Positions 44,910-54,738 of a stretch of DNA of 64,000 bases are shown one piece after another. Source of the DNA: Deltaproteobacteria bacterium (GTDB lineage Bacteria; UBA10199; JADGCS01); NCBI GenBank assembly GCA_024233595.1, contig JACKPK010000001.1, positions 1 through 64,000 of the forward strand, written 5' to 3'. The translations under genes were made by a program, and so were the position numbers. Position 1 is the stretch's first letter, and the number at the start of each line of letters is the position of its first letter. A model generated the notes under the pieces. The model searched no databases. It had not been told where the DNA came from and saw nothing but the letters and a program-made list of their open reading frames with translations.

Positions 44910-46148
44910 ATGACAGACGGTGTAAGAAACAATAGCAATGTCGACGCAACCATCCTGCTTGGCGGGACAGTTGGCCACCAAGACCTCAAAACCACAAAAG
45001 GTGTTGCCGAAAAATGGGACATTGCTCCTAAAGATATTTCCAAAGATGACCAAGCCACTGTGGGTGGTGCGAACCTGGAAGCACGCGTTGCTTACAATCT
45101 TTCCGAAAGCTTTGCCATTGAAGGCTTTGTGAACGGTGAATTCACAACCGGCGGCAAACAAAGTCGTTGGGTCGAAGAACCCACCTCTTACCAACTTGAT
45201 CTTGGTAATAGCGGTGCCGAAACAATCCTTCACGAAGACGGCAAAACAAAACTCCCTGAGCTCAAAGCTCTTTTGGGTGTGCGTGGTCGTTTTCAAGTTG
45301 GTCGCGCAGAAATCGGCGTTGGCCCTCACCTTCTATTTGGTAAATTCACAAACAACGCGCAGGTCCCTGCTGCCAAACGTGATATCGCCACAGGCGACAT
45401 CATCAGTATGGGCGACGACATGAGCACTCCTGGTGGCAGCGTTGGCTTTGGTGGCTCTTTATACGCGCAATACTTTGTAACAGATAAAGTCATGCTTGGT
45501 TTAAACGGCCGAGTGGACTCCACCAAAACAACCCAGATCACCAACACAGGTTTACAAGATGGTCTTGTGGGCAATCAAAAAGGCGGCATCGCTCTTTTGG
45601 CAGGCCTTCAAGTTGGTTACGCCTTTGGTCGCCAAGCAGAACGCACACCACGCGATAAATCCAAAGACAACGATTTAGCAGCAGATATCATGCAAACGGA
45701 AATCGACGTGAACAATTGCTTAAAGACAAATCCAGAAATTGCTCAAGCTTACGATTTGTCTCGCATCCACATCTTCTTTGATGATTACAAAACCGATGAA
45801 AACCGTGGTTCTGATGGCATCACCAACGCCATGGAATCCAACAGCGTCTCAACAGTCTTCTACACAATTGGTACTTTCAACTCAGATGGCGAAGACAACG
45901 GCGACATGACCATGACAAGTGAAGGTCAAGGCATTGAGTTTGATGAGTACGCTGACCGTGTTGACTTCTTTGACACTTACCCTGCTCTCAAAGACTGTGA
46001 CGCAAGCTTGCTTGCCGCTCCAGCAGCAAATACTGCAGAAGCTACGGCTAGCGACGACGCAGCTACAACAGAAGCAGAAGGATCTGAGACTGGTAACAAT
46101 GTCTTGAATTTAGACGAAGGTGTTGCTGCCAACGAAGCAAGCGAGTGA
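44910..46148 (+). CDS. Barrel-like protein without signal peptide, acidic tail, 412 residues
   Basis: MTDGVRNNSNVDATILLGGT follows a strong AAGGAG site. There is no signal peptide. Residues 10-255 show strand-like segments with terminal aromatic/hydrophobic residues (ANLEARVAYNLSESFAIEGF, ELKALLGVRGRFQVGRAEIG, GSVGFGGSLYAQYFVTDKVM, GIALLAGLQVGYAFGRQAER), strongly like an OmpA/OmpW-type barrel. From about 260 on it changes to a charged, alpha/beta region and a low-complexity acidic tail (AANTAEATASDDAATTEAEG). It is followed 60 bases later by the 877-residue gene and shares tail style with it. The family is not recognised. Export route unknown. Confidence 0.7.
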   Translation: MTDGVRNNSNVDATILLGGTVGHQDLKTTKGVAEKWDIAPKDISKDDQATVGGANLEARVAYNLSESFAIEGFVNGEFTTGGKQSRWVEEPTSYQLDLGNSGAETILHEDGKTKLPELKALLGVRGRFQVGRAEIGVGPHLLFGKFTNNAQVPAAKRDIATGDIISMGDDMSTPGGSVGFGGSLYAQYFVTDKVMLGLNGRVDSTKTTQITNTGLQDGLVGNQKGGIALLAGLQVGYAFGRQAERTPRDKSKDNDLAADIMQTEIDVNNCLKTNPEIAQAYDLSRIHIFFDDYKTDENRGSDGITNAMESNSVSTVFYTIGTFNSDGEDNGDMTMTSEGQGIEFDEYADRVDFFDTYPALKDCDASLLAAPAANTAEATASDDAATTEAEGSETGNNVLNLDEGVAANEASE

Positions 46149-46207
46149 TCAAAAACTCTGTTTGTTTATTTTGATAGAAAGATTTTTACATCAATCAGGA
46201 GTACCCC

Positions 46208-48841
46208 ATGGGATACGAATTAAAAAGAATTGAAATCACAGCCCTTAAAGACCGCGCCAAAATCGTGGACGAAGATCTTTTGGAAAAAGGCGAGATCGCC
46301 GAAATTTCTGAAAACATCGAAGGCGCTGTCGATAAAATGTTTGGCTTGCAAGATGGCACAACAGCTTACAACCTAGGTGCCGACATTGACACAGTGGCCG
46401 CAGAACATTTTAGCATTGAAAAAAATACTGAAGAAGCCCTCACCAAACTTTTGGGCAACAATTACAAAAACCGCTACGGCCACTTCTTTGGCATTGGCGA
46501 AAAAGGCACCGTGTTTAGAGCTGGCATTTTACGCTCCAAGCCCAATGCAAATGGTGAGCGCACCACATTTGTGCGTCGTGTGGATTTTAACGCTAACGAG
46601 GTTTTAGACCCTTCCATGTTGAGCCACCTCACCAACGAAGAATTCAATAACTTCATTGTCGGTAGTGGCACAGACGGTATCTTGGGCGACTTCATGACTG
46701 AACGACTCGAATTGGTCGAAGTCATTAAAGAATTTCTAACAGAAGAAAACCTAACAGATGAAATCAAAGCCAGATTAACTGATACCAAAGCAACGCCAGA
46801 AAACATCGCGAACGCTTTGATTGCTGGCAAAGAATCCGCTCTTCCCGAAATGATCGACACCCTTTTTGGTGATGGCGCTTTGGACAGTAACGAGGATTTT
46901 CAAAAAACATTGGCTTACGCCAAACTCCATTACGAATACTTGCGCATGTCCTTGCGCTTGCTTGGTGCTATTGATCCCATCACAGGTGATTTGCTAGCAC
47001 AACGCAATGAAAACGGTTATTTGATTAGCAATCCTACTGAATGGACACCGCGCTTAGACCCTAACAACAATGAGTACACATTGCAGCCAGAAGCCTTGAA
47101 CACGCTTTTAGAAATCTTAGTGCCACGTGATGATTGGTTTAAAACATATGAAAACCCACAAAGAACCACTTCGGGTGACACGTGGTATGATGCTGATGCC
47201 CTTCAGCGTTATGAAATACCAGAGCATGTTACTAATTTACACACAAACCCTGAATCAACCACACACACTTTGGTGGCCATTGAAGCAGCAAAAGAACCAA
47301 TTTTAGAATTAACAGATCGTAATTTTAATAACACGCAAGCGGTTGTGGATCACTTTAACGATCTCATCAATCGTTTGATTGTCCTCACAGGCAAAGGCCC
47401 CACAAATGACAAAACGGGTGAAGAGATTCGTTTTGTGCACTTGAGTCCCAATGGCAAAACCATTCAAGATCAAAATGGTGATGTGATTGTGTTCAAGCCA
47501 TCAGACGAAAACGGTTTGGATCGTAAAGCCAAAGCCATTTTCCGTTACAATGGCAAAACCCCTGCGGACAATGAAGATGTGCATTCTCCAATTCGCCGTG
47601 TGGATTCGGTCTTGCACCAATTGCTTCGCAATGAAGGTGTGCCAACCATTGGTGACCCAATGATTGTGTCTTCTGATTTTGATGGCGATGGCATCATGAG
47701 CGATGCCGACCAGGCAGCTAGAGAAGCTTTGATCATTCAGATCACTGAATCCTATCCTGAAGGAATCACCGAAGACGCTTTACGTAGCGCTTATGCTGCG
47801 GCCACAGTTTTTATTGGCAACTCTGCTCCGGCCCTTACTCAGGCTGAAGGTATTTTTCTTGATGTTAAGCAAACCGAATTTAGCAATGAACCAAAAGGTG
47901 ATGCGCCCAGTGATTTGGAGCAATTCAAGCAAATCGTGGAAGCTGCTTATAAAAACAGGGACTTCATTGCTACAGTAACATTGACCGGTCGTGCTGATCG
48001 AAAGGTAGCATCTTCTAAAAATCCAATTTATGCCAAGCAACGCATGGAAACAGCTATGTCTGAATTTAAGCGACTGTGGGCAATTACCGCTAACGGCGAG
48101 CCTATGCCTTTTGAACTTGAAGGCAAATCTGAAGTACACGATACACTACGTGGTGTTTTCCCAAAATTCACTGTTAAAGAATTTAACGAAAACGCAGCTG
48201 GTGAAGTTCAGTACTTGAACAACATCTTTCATGAACTGCTAGAACCTTACTTGACCGATCCAAGCGCAGAAAACTTGCAAGCCATTAAAGATGAAATGGC
48301 TAAAATCAAGTCCCCTGCAATCACCATTGGAGTCAATAAAGGACTAAAAGAATGCATCATACGCTTAGAAAGCCAGAATGAAGGAGCTTGGCAACTTTAC
48401 AAGGAACTTCTTTTGGCCATTGGTGTTTCAGAAGAAGAAGCCGAAGCTGCCTTTTCAATAGGCAGCTCCGCTGAAGTTGTTAAAAACAGCTCTACAACTG
48501 CAGCAGCCGGCACTGAGCCCGTTTTGACCCACTACACCGGTAAGCACGGCAACGGCAAAATCATCATTGGTTCTTTCAATGGTGTGAATCCTGCTGACAT
48601 CATGGTGCAAGGTGATTGGTCCGGCAACCCACGTATTCGTCATAGCCGCGCTGGAGACGATCATATCCAGATCGACATGAGCAAATACACCTCGGTTGGC
48701 AAAGACTGGGGACAAGATGGCAAAGATGATGAATTCCCTCTCATTATCACTAACCGCGCAACTGGTGAAGTGCACGAAGTGATGGTGACTTACTTTGCGG
48801 GAGATTCTTCCTCTACCCCCCTCAACCTAGACAATGAGTGA
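46208..48841 (+). CDS. Hypothetical protein, 877 residues
   Basis: The family is not recognised. A CAGGAG site precedes ATG 46208. No signal peptide or membrane segment. It is acidic, mixed alpha/beta. There is one EF-hand-like loop SDFDGDGIMSDADQAAREAL (about residues 493-512). A segment TVTLTGRADRKVASSKNPIY then AKQRMETAMSEF (about 588-620) faintly resembles the OmpA peptidoglycan-binding motif (GHTD...N..LS..RA). The last ~90 residues (HGNGKIIIGSFNGVNPADIM, then VTYFAGDSS) look like a beta-sandwich. A strong terminator follows. It is the middle gene of a three-gene plus-strand set (44.9-51.6 kb). Function is unknown; a large surface or cytoplasmic structural protein is a guess. Confidence 0.7.
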   Translation: MGYELKRIEITALKDRAKIVDEDLLEKGEIAEISENIEGAVDKMFGLQDGTTAYNLGADIDTVAAEHFSIEKNTEEALTKLLGNNYKNRYGHFFGIGEKGTVFRAGILRSKPNANGERTTFVRRVDFNANEVLDPSMLSHLTNEEFNNFIVGSGTDGILGDFMTERLELVEVIKEFLTEENLTDEIKARLTDTKATPENIANALIAGKESALPEMIDTLFGDGALDSNEDFQKTLAYAKLHYEYLRMSLRLLGAIDPITGDLLAQRNENGYLISNPTEWTPRLDPNNNEYTLQPEALNTLLEILVPRDDWFKTYENPQRTTSGDTWYDADALQRYEIPEHVTNLHTNPESTTHTLVAIEAAKEPILELTDRNFNNTQAVVDHFNDLINRLIVLTGKGPTNDKTGEEIRFVHLSPNGKTIQDQNGDVIVFKPSDENGLDRKAKAIFRYNGKTPADNEDVHSPIRRVDSVLHQLLRNEGVPTIGDPMIVSSDFDGDGIMSDADQAAREALIIQITESYPEGITEDALRSAYAAATVFIGNSAPALTQAEGIFLDVKQTEFSNEPKGDAPSDLEQFKQIVEAAYKNRDFIATVTLTGRADRKVASSKNPIYAKQRMETAMSEFKRLWAITANGEPMPFELEGKSEVHDTLRGVFPKFTVKEFNENAAGEVQYLNNIFHELLEPYLTDPSAENLQAIKDEMAKIKSPAITIGVNKGLKECIIRLESQNEGAWQLYKELLLAIGVSEEEAEAAFSIGSSAEVVKNSSTTAAAGTEPVLTHYTGKHGNGKIIIGSFNGVNPADIMVQGDWSGNPRIRHSRAGDDHIQIDMSKYTSVGKDWGQDGKDDEFPLIITNRATGEVHEVMVTYFAGDSSSTPLNLDNE

Positions 48842-48850
48842 TTTTAAACT

Positions 48851-48883
48851 AAAAAAGGGAGCCCTTAAAGCTCCCTTTTTTTT
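48851..48883 (+). terminator. Strong rho-independent terminator
   Basis: AAAAAAGGGAGC pairs with GCTCCCTTTTTT around a 7-base loop and ends in T8. It starts 10 bases after the 877-residue gene stop. The next gene starts only 10 bases beyond it, leaving no room for a promoter between them. Confidence 0.88.
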
Positions 48884-48892
48884 AATGGTGCC

Positions 48893-51589
48893 ATGACTTC
48901 AAACCGATACAACGTTTACCTTGCCCTTAACGAAAAGCACGAAGAGTACTTTAGGAACAATCACGGCCTACTTTGCCTTCCAGATGCCGACAGCTCTACA
49001 GCACCTTGTGGTTTTGAAATTCATCCCCATAACTACCAACAACACAACTACGAAACAGGTGAAGATTCAGATCAACTTATCCGTACTTTGTATTTTAAAG
49101 GTGTCAATGAAGCCTCACTCTACAAACTCAGAAACCTTTTAAAACAAATCCCTCAAGACCCCAGCCAACTTAAATTTTTTCAATGTGATCTTTGGAATTT
49201 AAAACAGGTCGTGGCCAGCAAGATCACCAATCGTTTTGTTCTGGCGGTTAAAGCAGAACATCTCGACTTATTTAAGGGTTTATCTGACTTTATCGTTAAT
49301 AAAGATTCCAATGGTGATACCCCACAATTTGCAGGCCAAGAATACTACCGTGTGGAATTGGATTTTAGTGATGAGGAATTAAACTTAAGAGAACAAGTCG
49401 CTCTTTATCGCTTCACCACAGCTCTTAGGGAGCATAGCAACATAGCCACTGATGCTTCAGAAATTGCCCTGACAATGGGCCCCGACATGGCCACCCTTTT
49501 TGCCTTTGCCACAGAACATGGCAGAGACCCAGAAAGCATCACTTTTGAATACAGCAAAAGCGATGAAGAAATCACCCTGCCCCCCGTTGCTGCAAATGGC
49601 ACCCAGGAGCTTTTACGCTCTGCCATTGCCTTTGATACCGACAAACACAAGCCCGCATCAGACCAGATTAATATCACAAGCGCGGACATGCTTTGGGAAA
49701 TACCACCAGCACCCGCAGTGCTAGAGCTTCCCGAACAAGATTTACAAATCACAGAAACCACAGACACGGGCGCACCCGATACCGGAACAGAAATGATTAG
49801 TGAAGACACTGCGGAAGCTGCGTTTGCCGAAGGCACAGTGCCTTTGTTGATGAACCCCGGTCAAATGAACTTGCCTGAGCACTTAAAACCGACTGATCTT
49901 GTGATTCACCGTGGTTTCAAAGAAAGCGATGCTGTCCCTGCTGCGGCCTTTGTGGATTTTGCCTATGATATTGGCTTGCAAGACAGCGCTGATTTTCAAA
50001 ACCTTTTAAAACAAGCCAAAAAAGAGCCCCAACTTGTTCATGATCACTTACAAAAAATTTTGGCGCAGTTAAATCAAAGTGACAATAAGATTGCGTTGGA
50101 AAAATTCACCCAGCTTCAAGACTTTTTATTCAGCGAACCCAACAACAGCATCATTCGCTATGAGTTCACTCTCAAAAACACCGAAAGTGATGAAGAAACC
50201 AAAATCACGTTTTACCAAATTCTTTTGGGCAAAAATAAATTTTTAGACTCTTCCTTTGCGGTTTCTGACACGGGCCCCAACAGCTTCACACACGGCCTGA
50301 TCTACTTGCAAATGCAAAAAGCGGGTCGCACAAATGATCATTACGTGCGTTTCATCAAAGCTGAGCAATCAGGCTTGGTGCAAATTGAAGACTACCGACA
50401 AGATCAACGCGCAAGCACCTACAACGAGCAAAAGCACTGGCAAGAGATCATGCAGTTCTCTTTGCAGCAATTGCATAAAAGCCGGGTTGTCGAACCCTCT
50501 GATTTTTTTAAGGCCATGAAACAGGCTCGTATTGCCGACACCGATTGGCTCTTTCCTTTGGGCTTTGCCGATCAACACGCTATTTCAATCCGTGTGGACA
50601 ATTTGTACTGGCCACTGCAAGTGGCTGGCTACGAAGCAGACAAACATAAAAATTTAGCGCAGCTTCTTACAAAAGGTACTGACGCAAACAATCACATCGA
50701 TTTAGGCTTGCTCAAAAAAGAACTTAACAAAAAACAAGCAAGCTTGTTTGCAGGCTGTGCCTCGGACAACACTTTAAGCGAAGAAGAAAAACAGATTTTA
50801 AAATCAGTGCTCGCGCATTTTTCCAAACAATACGCGTTCTCTTACGACATTAGCCCCGAATTGGCTGGCGAGATTTCATCCAGCGTGGAAGGCATTGCCG
50901 ACTTGGGCAGCATCATGCCTTACATAGAATGGCGAGTGCGTTCCGGACAGCAAAACGGCATCATCCGTTTGGATTACACCCCTGATGGCGGCAAAATCGT
51001 GATTCAGAAACAAGGCAATCTCGATTGGAGCACAAGTGATTTAAGCGATTTTATTGCTGACTTTCAAGAGCGCTTGTCTCGCAAACGTGATCAAATCGGA
51101 TTACAGAAAACATTGTCACAAACTGGCGCTTTGCAAAAAGATCAAAAAGAAAAAGCACGCCTGAACCAAATCCAAAACATTAACCCAGAAATCCTCAGCG
51201 ATTTTTCAAAGCGAGCTATTTTCCCTGTGAATGCCAGCGGCATTGACCGTTTTGACAACTGGGACACGCAAGAGACACGTTTTTTCAACGTGAAAACACG
51301 CCGTGGCGATCGCCTTGTGGGTTTTGTGCAAGCCATTGCTCAGCCCGATGGCATTCCCGCGGAATTGATTTTTGTGTTCCAAAACACCAAAACAAATCAA
51401 AAGTACCAAGCTCACTACACGGTTACCAACAGTGGCACCACAAAAGGCGTTGATCCACAGTTTAAAGCGGCTTTGTTAAAAGCAATTTATCGTGATCAGG
51501 AAAGTCATTTAGACAACGCTTTAAAATCCTATTTTGGCGACATTATACTAAACCAACCAGATTCCCCTTACATTGAAAACCAAGAGTAA
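48893..51589 (+). CDS. Hypothetical protein, 898 residues
   Basis: The family is not recognised. ATG 48893 has only a weak site ahead (GGTGCC) because the terminator hairpin ends 10 bases upstream. No signal peptide. The N-terminal ~200 residues contain two related halves: YNVYLALNEKHEEYFRNNHG, with LYFKGVNEASLYKLRNLLKQ after it, and RFVLAVKAEHLDLFKGLSDF, with YYRVELDFSDEELNLREQVA after it, suggesting an internal duplication. A threonine/acid-rich linker (TETTDTGAPDTGTEMISEDT) follows at about 285-305. The rest is helical and charged, with a final beta-type part. It converges with the ChaN-like gene, with 2 bases between the stops. Possibly a partner of the 877-residue protein. Confidence 0.7.
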   Translation: MTSNRYNVYLALNEKHEEYFRNNHGLLCLPDADSSTAPCGFEIHPHNYQQHNYETGEDSDQLIRTLYFKGVNEASLYKLRNLLKQIPQDPSQLKFFQCDLWNLKQVVASKITNRFVLAVKAEHLDLFKGLSDFIVNKDSNGDTPQFAGQEYYRVELDFSDEELNLREQVALYRFTTALREHSNIATDASEIALTMGPDMATLFAFATEHGRDPESITFEYSKSDEEITLPPVAANGTQELLRSAIAFDTDKHKPASDQINITSADMLWEIPPAPAVLELPEQDLQITETTDTGAPDTGTEMISEDTAEAAFAEGTVPLLMNPGQMNLPEHLKPTDLVIHRGFKESDAVPAAAFVDFAYDIGLQDSADFQNLLKQAKKEPQLVHDHLQKILAQLNQSDNKIALEKFTQLQDFLFSEPNNSIIRYEFTLKNTESDEETKITFYQILLGKNKFLDSSFAVSDTGPNSFTHGLIYLQMQKAGRTNDHYVRFIKAEQSGLVQIEDYRQDQRASTYNEQKHWQEIMQFSLQQLHKSRVVEPSDFFKAMKQARIADTDWLFPLGFADQHAISIRVDNLYWPLQVAGYEADKHKNLAQLLTKGTDANNHIDLGLLKKELNKKQASLFAGCASDNTLSEEEKQILKSVLAHFSKQYAFSYDISPELAGEISSSVEGIADLGSIMPYIEWRVRSGQQNGIIRLDYTPDGGKIVIQKQGNLDWSTSDLSDFIADFQERLSRKRDQIGLQKTLSQTGALQKDQKEKARLNQIQNINPEILSDFSKRAIFPVNASGIDRFDNWDTQETRFFNVKTRRGDRLVGFVQAIAQPDGIPAELIFVFQNTKTNQKYQAHYTVTNSGTTKGVDPQFKAALLKAIYRDQESHLDNALKSYFGDIILNQPDSPYIENQE

Positions 51590-51591
51590 GA

Positions 51592-53226
51592 TTAAAGTCG
51601 TTGTGGACGCCGCACGCCTTTTAGTTTTTGCACCAATTGCAAGTAAAGCTCAACTGGCTCACCATCTTCTTTAAAAGGATTAATGAATAAATCCTGCACG
51701 GTCTCGAGTTTGATCTTGCCGTTTAAAAATCCATAATAAAGAGCGTCTCCTAAATCGTAACCAATGGCGTGTGTGATCGATAAAAACAACTCTTGAGAAA
51801 TGCCGGTTATTTTATTGGTGTGAAACACCTGGCCTTTTTTAGCACGACGCTCGTGTTCCAAAAACAACACACAGGTTTCGTAAACAACATGCGAGATGGT
51901 CTCGCGCCCGCTATTTTCTAAATAGGTTTTTTCTGCTCTAAAATCCTTAGCACGAGCGCATTTGCGCTTGTTATTGATAAACTTTGACCCAAAGAACCCA
52001 ATGGCCTCGTGCAAAATATTGGCGTAAAAAGCGTCTTTATGCGAACGCGGTCCTTCTAGACCTGCCATGAGCATTTTTAAATAATGTGTGGCTTCTTCGG
52101 CCGCGTGATGAATCGACACGTTGGCCACATAAACCAGACGCGCTTCCGGCATAAAATAACTTTGTGAATTCAAAAGCTGACTTTTGATGAATTCGATTTC
52201 TTTTTTAGAAAATCGTTTTTTAAAATCGGACAAATGCATAAAACCCAAGTCACCGCAGGTGTAAACCTCGACGTCTTCGTAATCATCAGGAAGATCCAAT
52301 TCTAAAATTTTAGCAACCCGTTCCACAATGTGTAAGAAGCTCGCTTTGGCATCAATCCAATCAAAGCGACCTTCATCGTGATAAAGCCAGTTCAAAAAAC
52401 TCTGCTGCACAATGATTGGCGGCGTGTGCATGCGGCAATAAGCGTCTTTGCGCAGTTGCACCAACAAGGTGTGATCCACGAGTTCGCTTTCGGACAGCTT
52501 CCAATAAATGTGCGGGCTGTTCTGAAAAAAACTAAGCACTTTGATTTTTTTCTTTTTGGCTTTGGCTAGTTTTTGAATCTCGTGCGGCAAATGCTCGGGA
52601 GCCAAATGCAAATCCCCAACAGAAACAAACACGCGGTGCTCGGGGTGTTTGTCTAAAAGATCAACAATGCGTGTTGCCATGAAGCGATCGCGTTCGAGCA
52701 AGGTGTTTTTATCGCTGCCAGGCGCTTCAATACCGTAAGTGGCCACGTTGTGAAACTTTAAGAAATCAAAAATGATGGCGTAGTTGTCCCACAGATCAAA
52801 AAACCAATGCTCCTTAAACCCAATTTTTTTAATGAACTGCTCAGGCAATAAACGCCCCGCCATGAATTGATCCAAATACTTTTGATGCCGATGCTGAATG
52901 GCTTCTAAGGCGACCACCACTTTTTTATCTTGAGCCTTAAAAAAGCGCCTGAGGAAACGCACAAAAGAACGCTGGCTTTGATCTAAGGTGTGATAATCTC
53001 CAAAAAGAATGACGTCTGCCTGGTCTATGGCTTCTAAGGCCTCTTTAACAGACACCGCCTGCTGATAGCGCGAAATGGCCTTTTGGTAGCGGTTCTGATA
53101 CGCCTTAAAGTTTTTATCGGACACCACCGCCGCATCCTGAATGGTGCGCTGGTTGTCTTCAAAAATAGCTTTCTCAATGTTGAGCAGCTCTAGACGCGGG
53201 TTCTTTTGGGGTGAAGTTCTTGCCAC
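51592..53226 (-). CDS. ChaN-like (DUF399) domain protein
   Basis: 544 residues without a signal peptide. The ChaN-type domain spans about residues 65-250: ADVILFGDYHTLDQSQRSFV, KKVVVALEAIQHRHQKYLDQ, FMAGRLLPEQF, ATYGIEAPGSD and HRVFVSVGDLHLAPEHLPHE carry the family's conserved acidic, histidine and GDxHL positions. ChaN family members bind haem or act in iron uptake, usually as lipoproteins; this one lacks the lipobox and has an additional ~290-residue C-terminal part, which is basic and helical and not recognised. It reads away from ugd (divergent). A cytoplasmic hydrolase-like role is as likely as haem binding. Confidence 0.8.
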   Translation of the reverse strand: MARTSPQKNPRLELLNIEKAIFEDNQRTIQDAAVVSDKNFKAYQNRYQKAISRYQQAVSVKEALEAIDQADVILFGDYHTLDQSQRSFVRFLRRFFKAQDKKVVVALEAIQHRHQKYLDQFMAGRLLPEQFIKKIGFKEHWFFDLWDNYAIIFDFLKFHNVATYGIEAPGSDKNTLLERDRFMATRIVDLLDKHPEHRVFVSVGDLHLAPEHLPHEIQKLAKAKKKKIKVLSFFQNSPHIYWKLSESELVDHTLLVQLRKDAYCRMHTPPIIVQQSFLNWLYHDEGRFDWIDAKASFLHIVERVAKILELDLPDDYEDVEVYTCGDLGFMHLSDFKKRFSKKEIEFIKSQLLNSQSYFMPEARLVYVANVSIHHAAEEATHYLKMLMAGLEGPRSHKDAFYANILHEAIGFFGSKFINNKRKCARAKDFRAEKTYLENSGRETISHVVYETCVLFLEHERRAKKGQVFHTNKITGISQELFLSITHAIGYDLGDALYYGFLNGKIKLETVQDLFINPFKEDGEPVELYLQLVQKLKGVRRPQRL

Positions 53227-53333
53227 AAGTCCCCTTTATCACGAGACATTTTGCAACAAAAGCACGATTTTCAGTAACTTGACGGAAGGGGACGCAAAAG
53301 ACTAGAAGAGCGCGTCAAACGGGAAAGGCATTT

Positions 53334-54644
53334 ATGAAGATTTGTATCATTGGAACAGGTTATGTGGGCTTGGTTACAGGCGCGTGCTTTGCGCAAACCG
53401 GCAATACGGTTTATTGTGTCGACAAAGACGCTGGCAAAATCGCTCGCCTCAAAGAAGGCGAAGTGCCCATTTACGAACCCGGCCTAGAAGAATACCTTAA
53501 AAACAACATCGCCAAAAACCGCCTGCTCTTCACCACGGACTTGTCCGAAGGCATCAATAACGCTGATGTGGCCTTTATTGCTGTGGGCACCCCCCAAGAC
53601 GAAGACGGCAGTGCCGACCTTAAATACGTCTACCAAGTTTGCGAAGAGATCTGCGAAGTCGCCACCAGAAAAATTGTGGTGGCCACCAAAAGCACCGTTC
53701 CTGTTGGCACTGGTGACAAAATCGAAAATCTTTTTAGAGAAAAACTCAAACAAGACTTTGTGGTGTTCTCAAATCCCGAGTTCTTAAAAGAAGGCGATGC
53801 GATCAATGACTTCATGAAGCCAGACCGCGTTGTGATTGGTGTCAACGACGACTCAATCAAACCTTTGTTGAACGAACTTTACGCGCCCTTCACTCACCAA
53901 CGTAACCGCGTGATGTACATGGACCGCCGCTCTGCCGAAATCACAAAGTACGCAGCCAATGCCATGTTGGCTTTGCGCATTTCCTACATGAACGAGATCG
54001 CGCGTTTTTGTGATCGCGTTGGCGCCAATGTGAATGACGTGCGCGCTGGATTGGGTTCTGACCCTCGCATTGGTTCTGCCTTTTTGTATCCTGGTTTGGG
54101 TTATGGTGGCTCTTGCTTTCCTAAGGACGTAAAAGCTTTGGCCCGTGTTGCACAAGAGAATGATCTGCGTTTGCAAACCATTGAAGCCTGTGACCAGGTC
54201 AACCGTGCTCAAGTCGGCTATGTGTTTGATAAAGTCGCTAAGAGTTTTGACGGAACACAAAATCTTAAAAACAAAAAAATCGCTGTTTGGGGCTTGGCCT
54301 TTAAAGCCCGCACTGACGACATCCGCGAGTCACAAGCACTAAAACTCATTGATTTGCTTTTGGAACAAAACTGCGAAATCCACGTCACCGATCCGGAAGC
54401 CATGGACAATGTTAAAGTCGAATACCTTGATCGCTTAAATTACCATGACGATCCCATGACCTGCCTAGAAGGCGCCGAGGCCTTGATTGTGGCCACCGAC
54501 TGGAATGAATTCAAAAGCCCGGACTTTGTAGCCATTAAAGAACGTTTAGCCACACCACGCCTGATTGACGCGCGTAATTTATACGATGCAGCCCATCTTA
54601 AAAATGATTTGGGATTTCAGTATGTGGGCGTTGGGGTCATGTAA
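53334..54644 (+). CDS. ugd: UDP-glucose 6-dehydrogenase
   Basis: 436 residues. MKICIIGTGYVGLVTGACFA is the NAD fold; FSNPEFLKEGDAINDFMKPD and SAEITKYAANAMLALRISYM are the central motifs, and PGLGYGGSCFPKDVKALARV contains the catalytic cysteine (CFPKD). KIAVWGLAFKARTDDIRESQ closes the sugar-binding part. It oxidises UDP-glucose twice to UDP-glucuronate for capsule, exopolysaccharide or LPS core. No glycosyltransferase cluster is adjacent, so it stands alone; the downstream gene pair is a toxin-antitoxin module. Confidence 0.97.
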   Translation: MKICIIGTGYVGLVTGACFAQTGNTVYCVDKDAGKIARLKEGEVPIYEPGLEEYLKNNIAKNRLLFTTDLSEGINNADVAFIAVGTPQDEDGSADLKYVYQVCEEICEVATRKIVVATKSTVPVGTGDKIENLFREKLKQDFVVFSNPEFLKEGDAINDFMKPDRVVIGVNDDSIKPLLNELYAPFTHQRNRVMYMDRRSAEITKYAANAMLALRISYMNEIARFCDRVGANVNDVRAGLGSDPRIGSAFLYPGLGYGGSCFPKDVKALARVAQENDLRLQTIEACDQVNRAQVGYVFDKVAKSFDGTQNLKNKKIAVWGLAFKARTDDIRESQALKLIDLLLEQNCEIHVTDPEAMDNVKVEYLDRLNYHDDPMTCLEGAEALIVATDWNEFKSPDFVAIKERLATPRLIDARNLYDAAHLKNDLGFQYVGVGVM

Positions 54645-54738
54645 AATAGGGTTTAGGGACTAGGAGCTTGCCCTTAGTGATTCGTTTTTAGATCTCTACT
54701 GGATTTTGAAGGCCTAAGCCTGTTAAACTAAGCACATC

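Noticed and set aside
44628..45329. 233-codon minus-strand frame
   Set aside because: Antisense to the 412-residue gene, which has the stronger ribosome site and protein-like composition.
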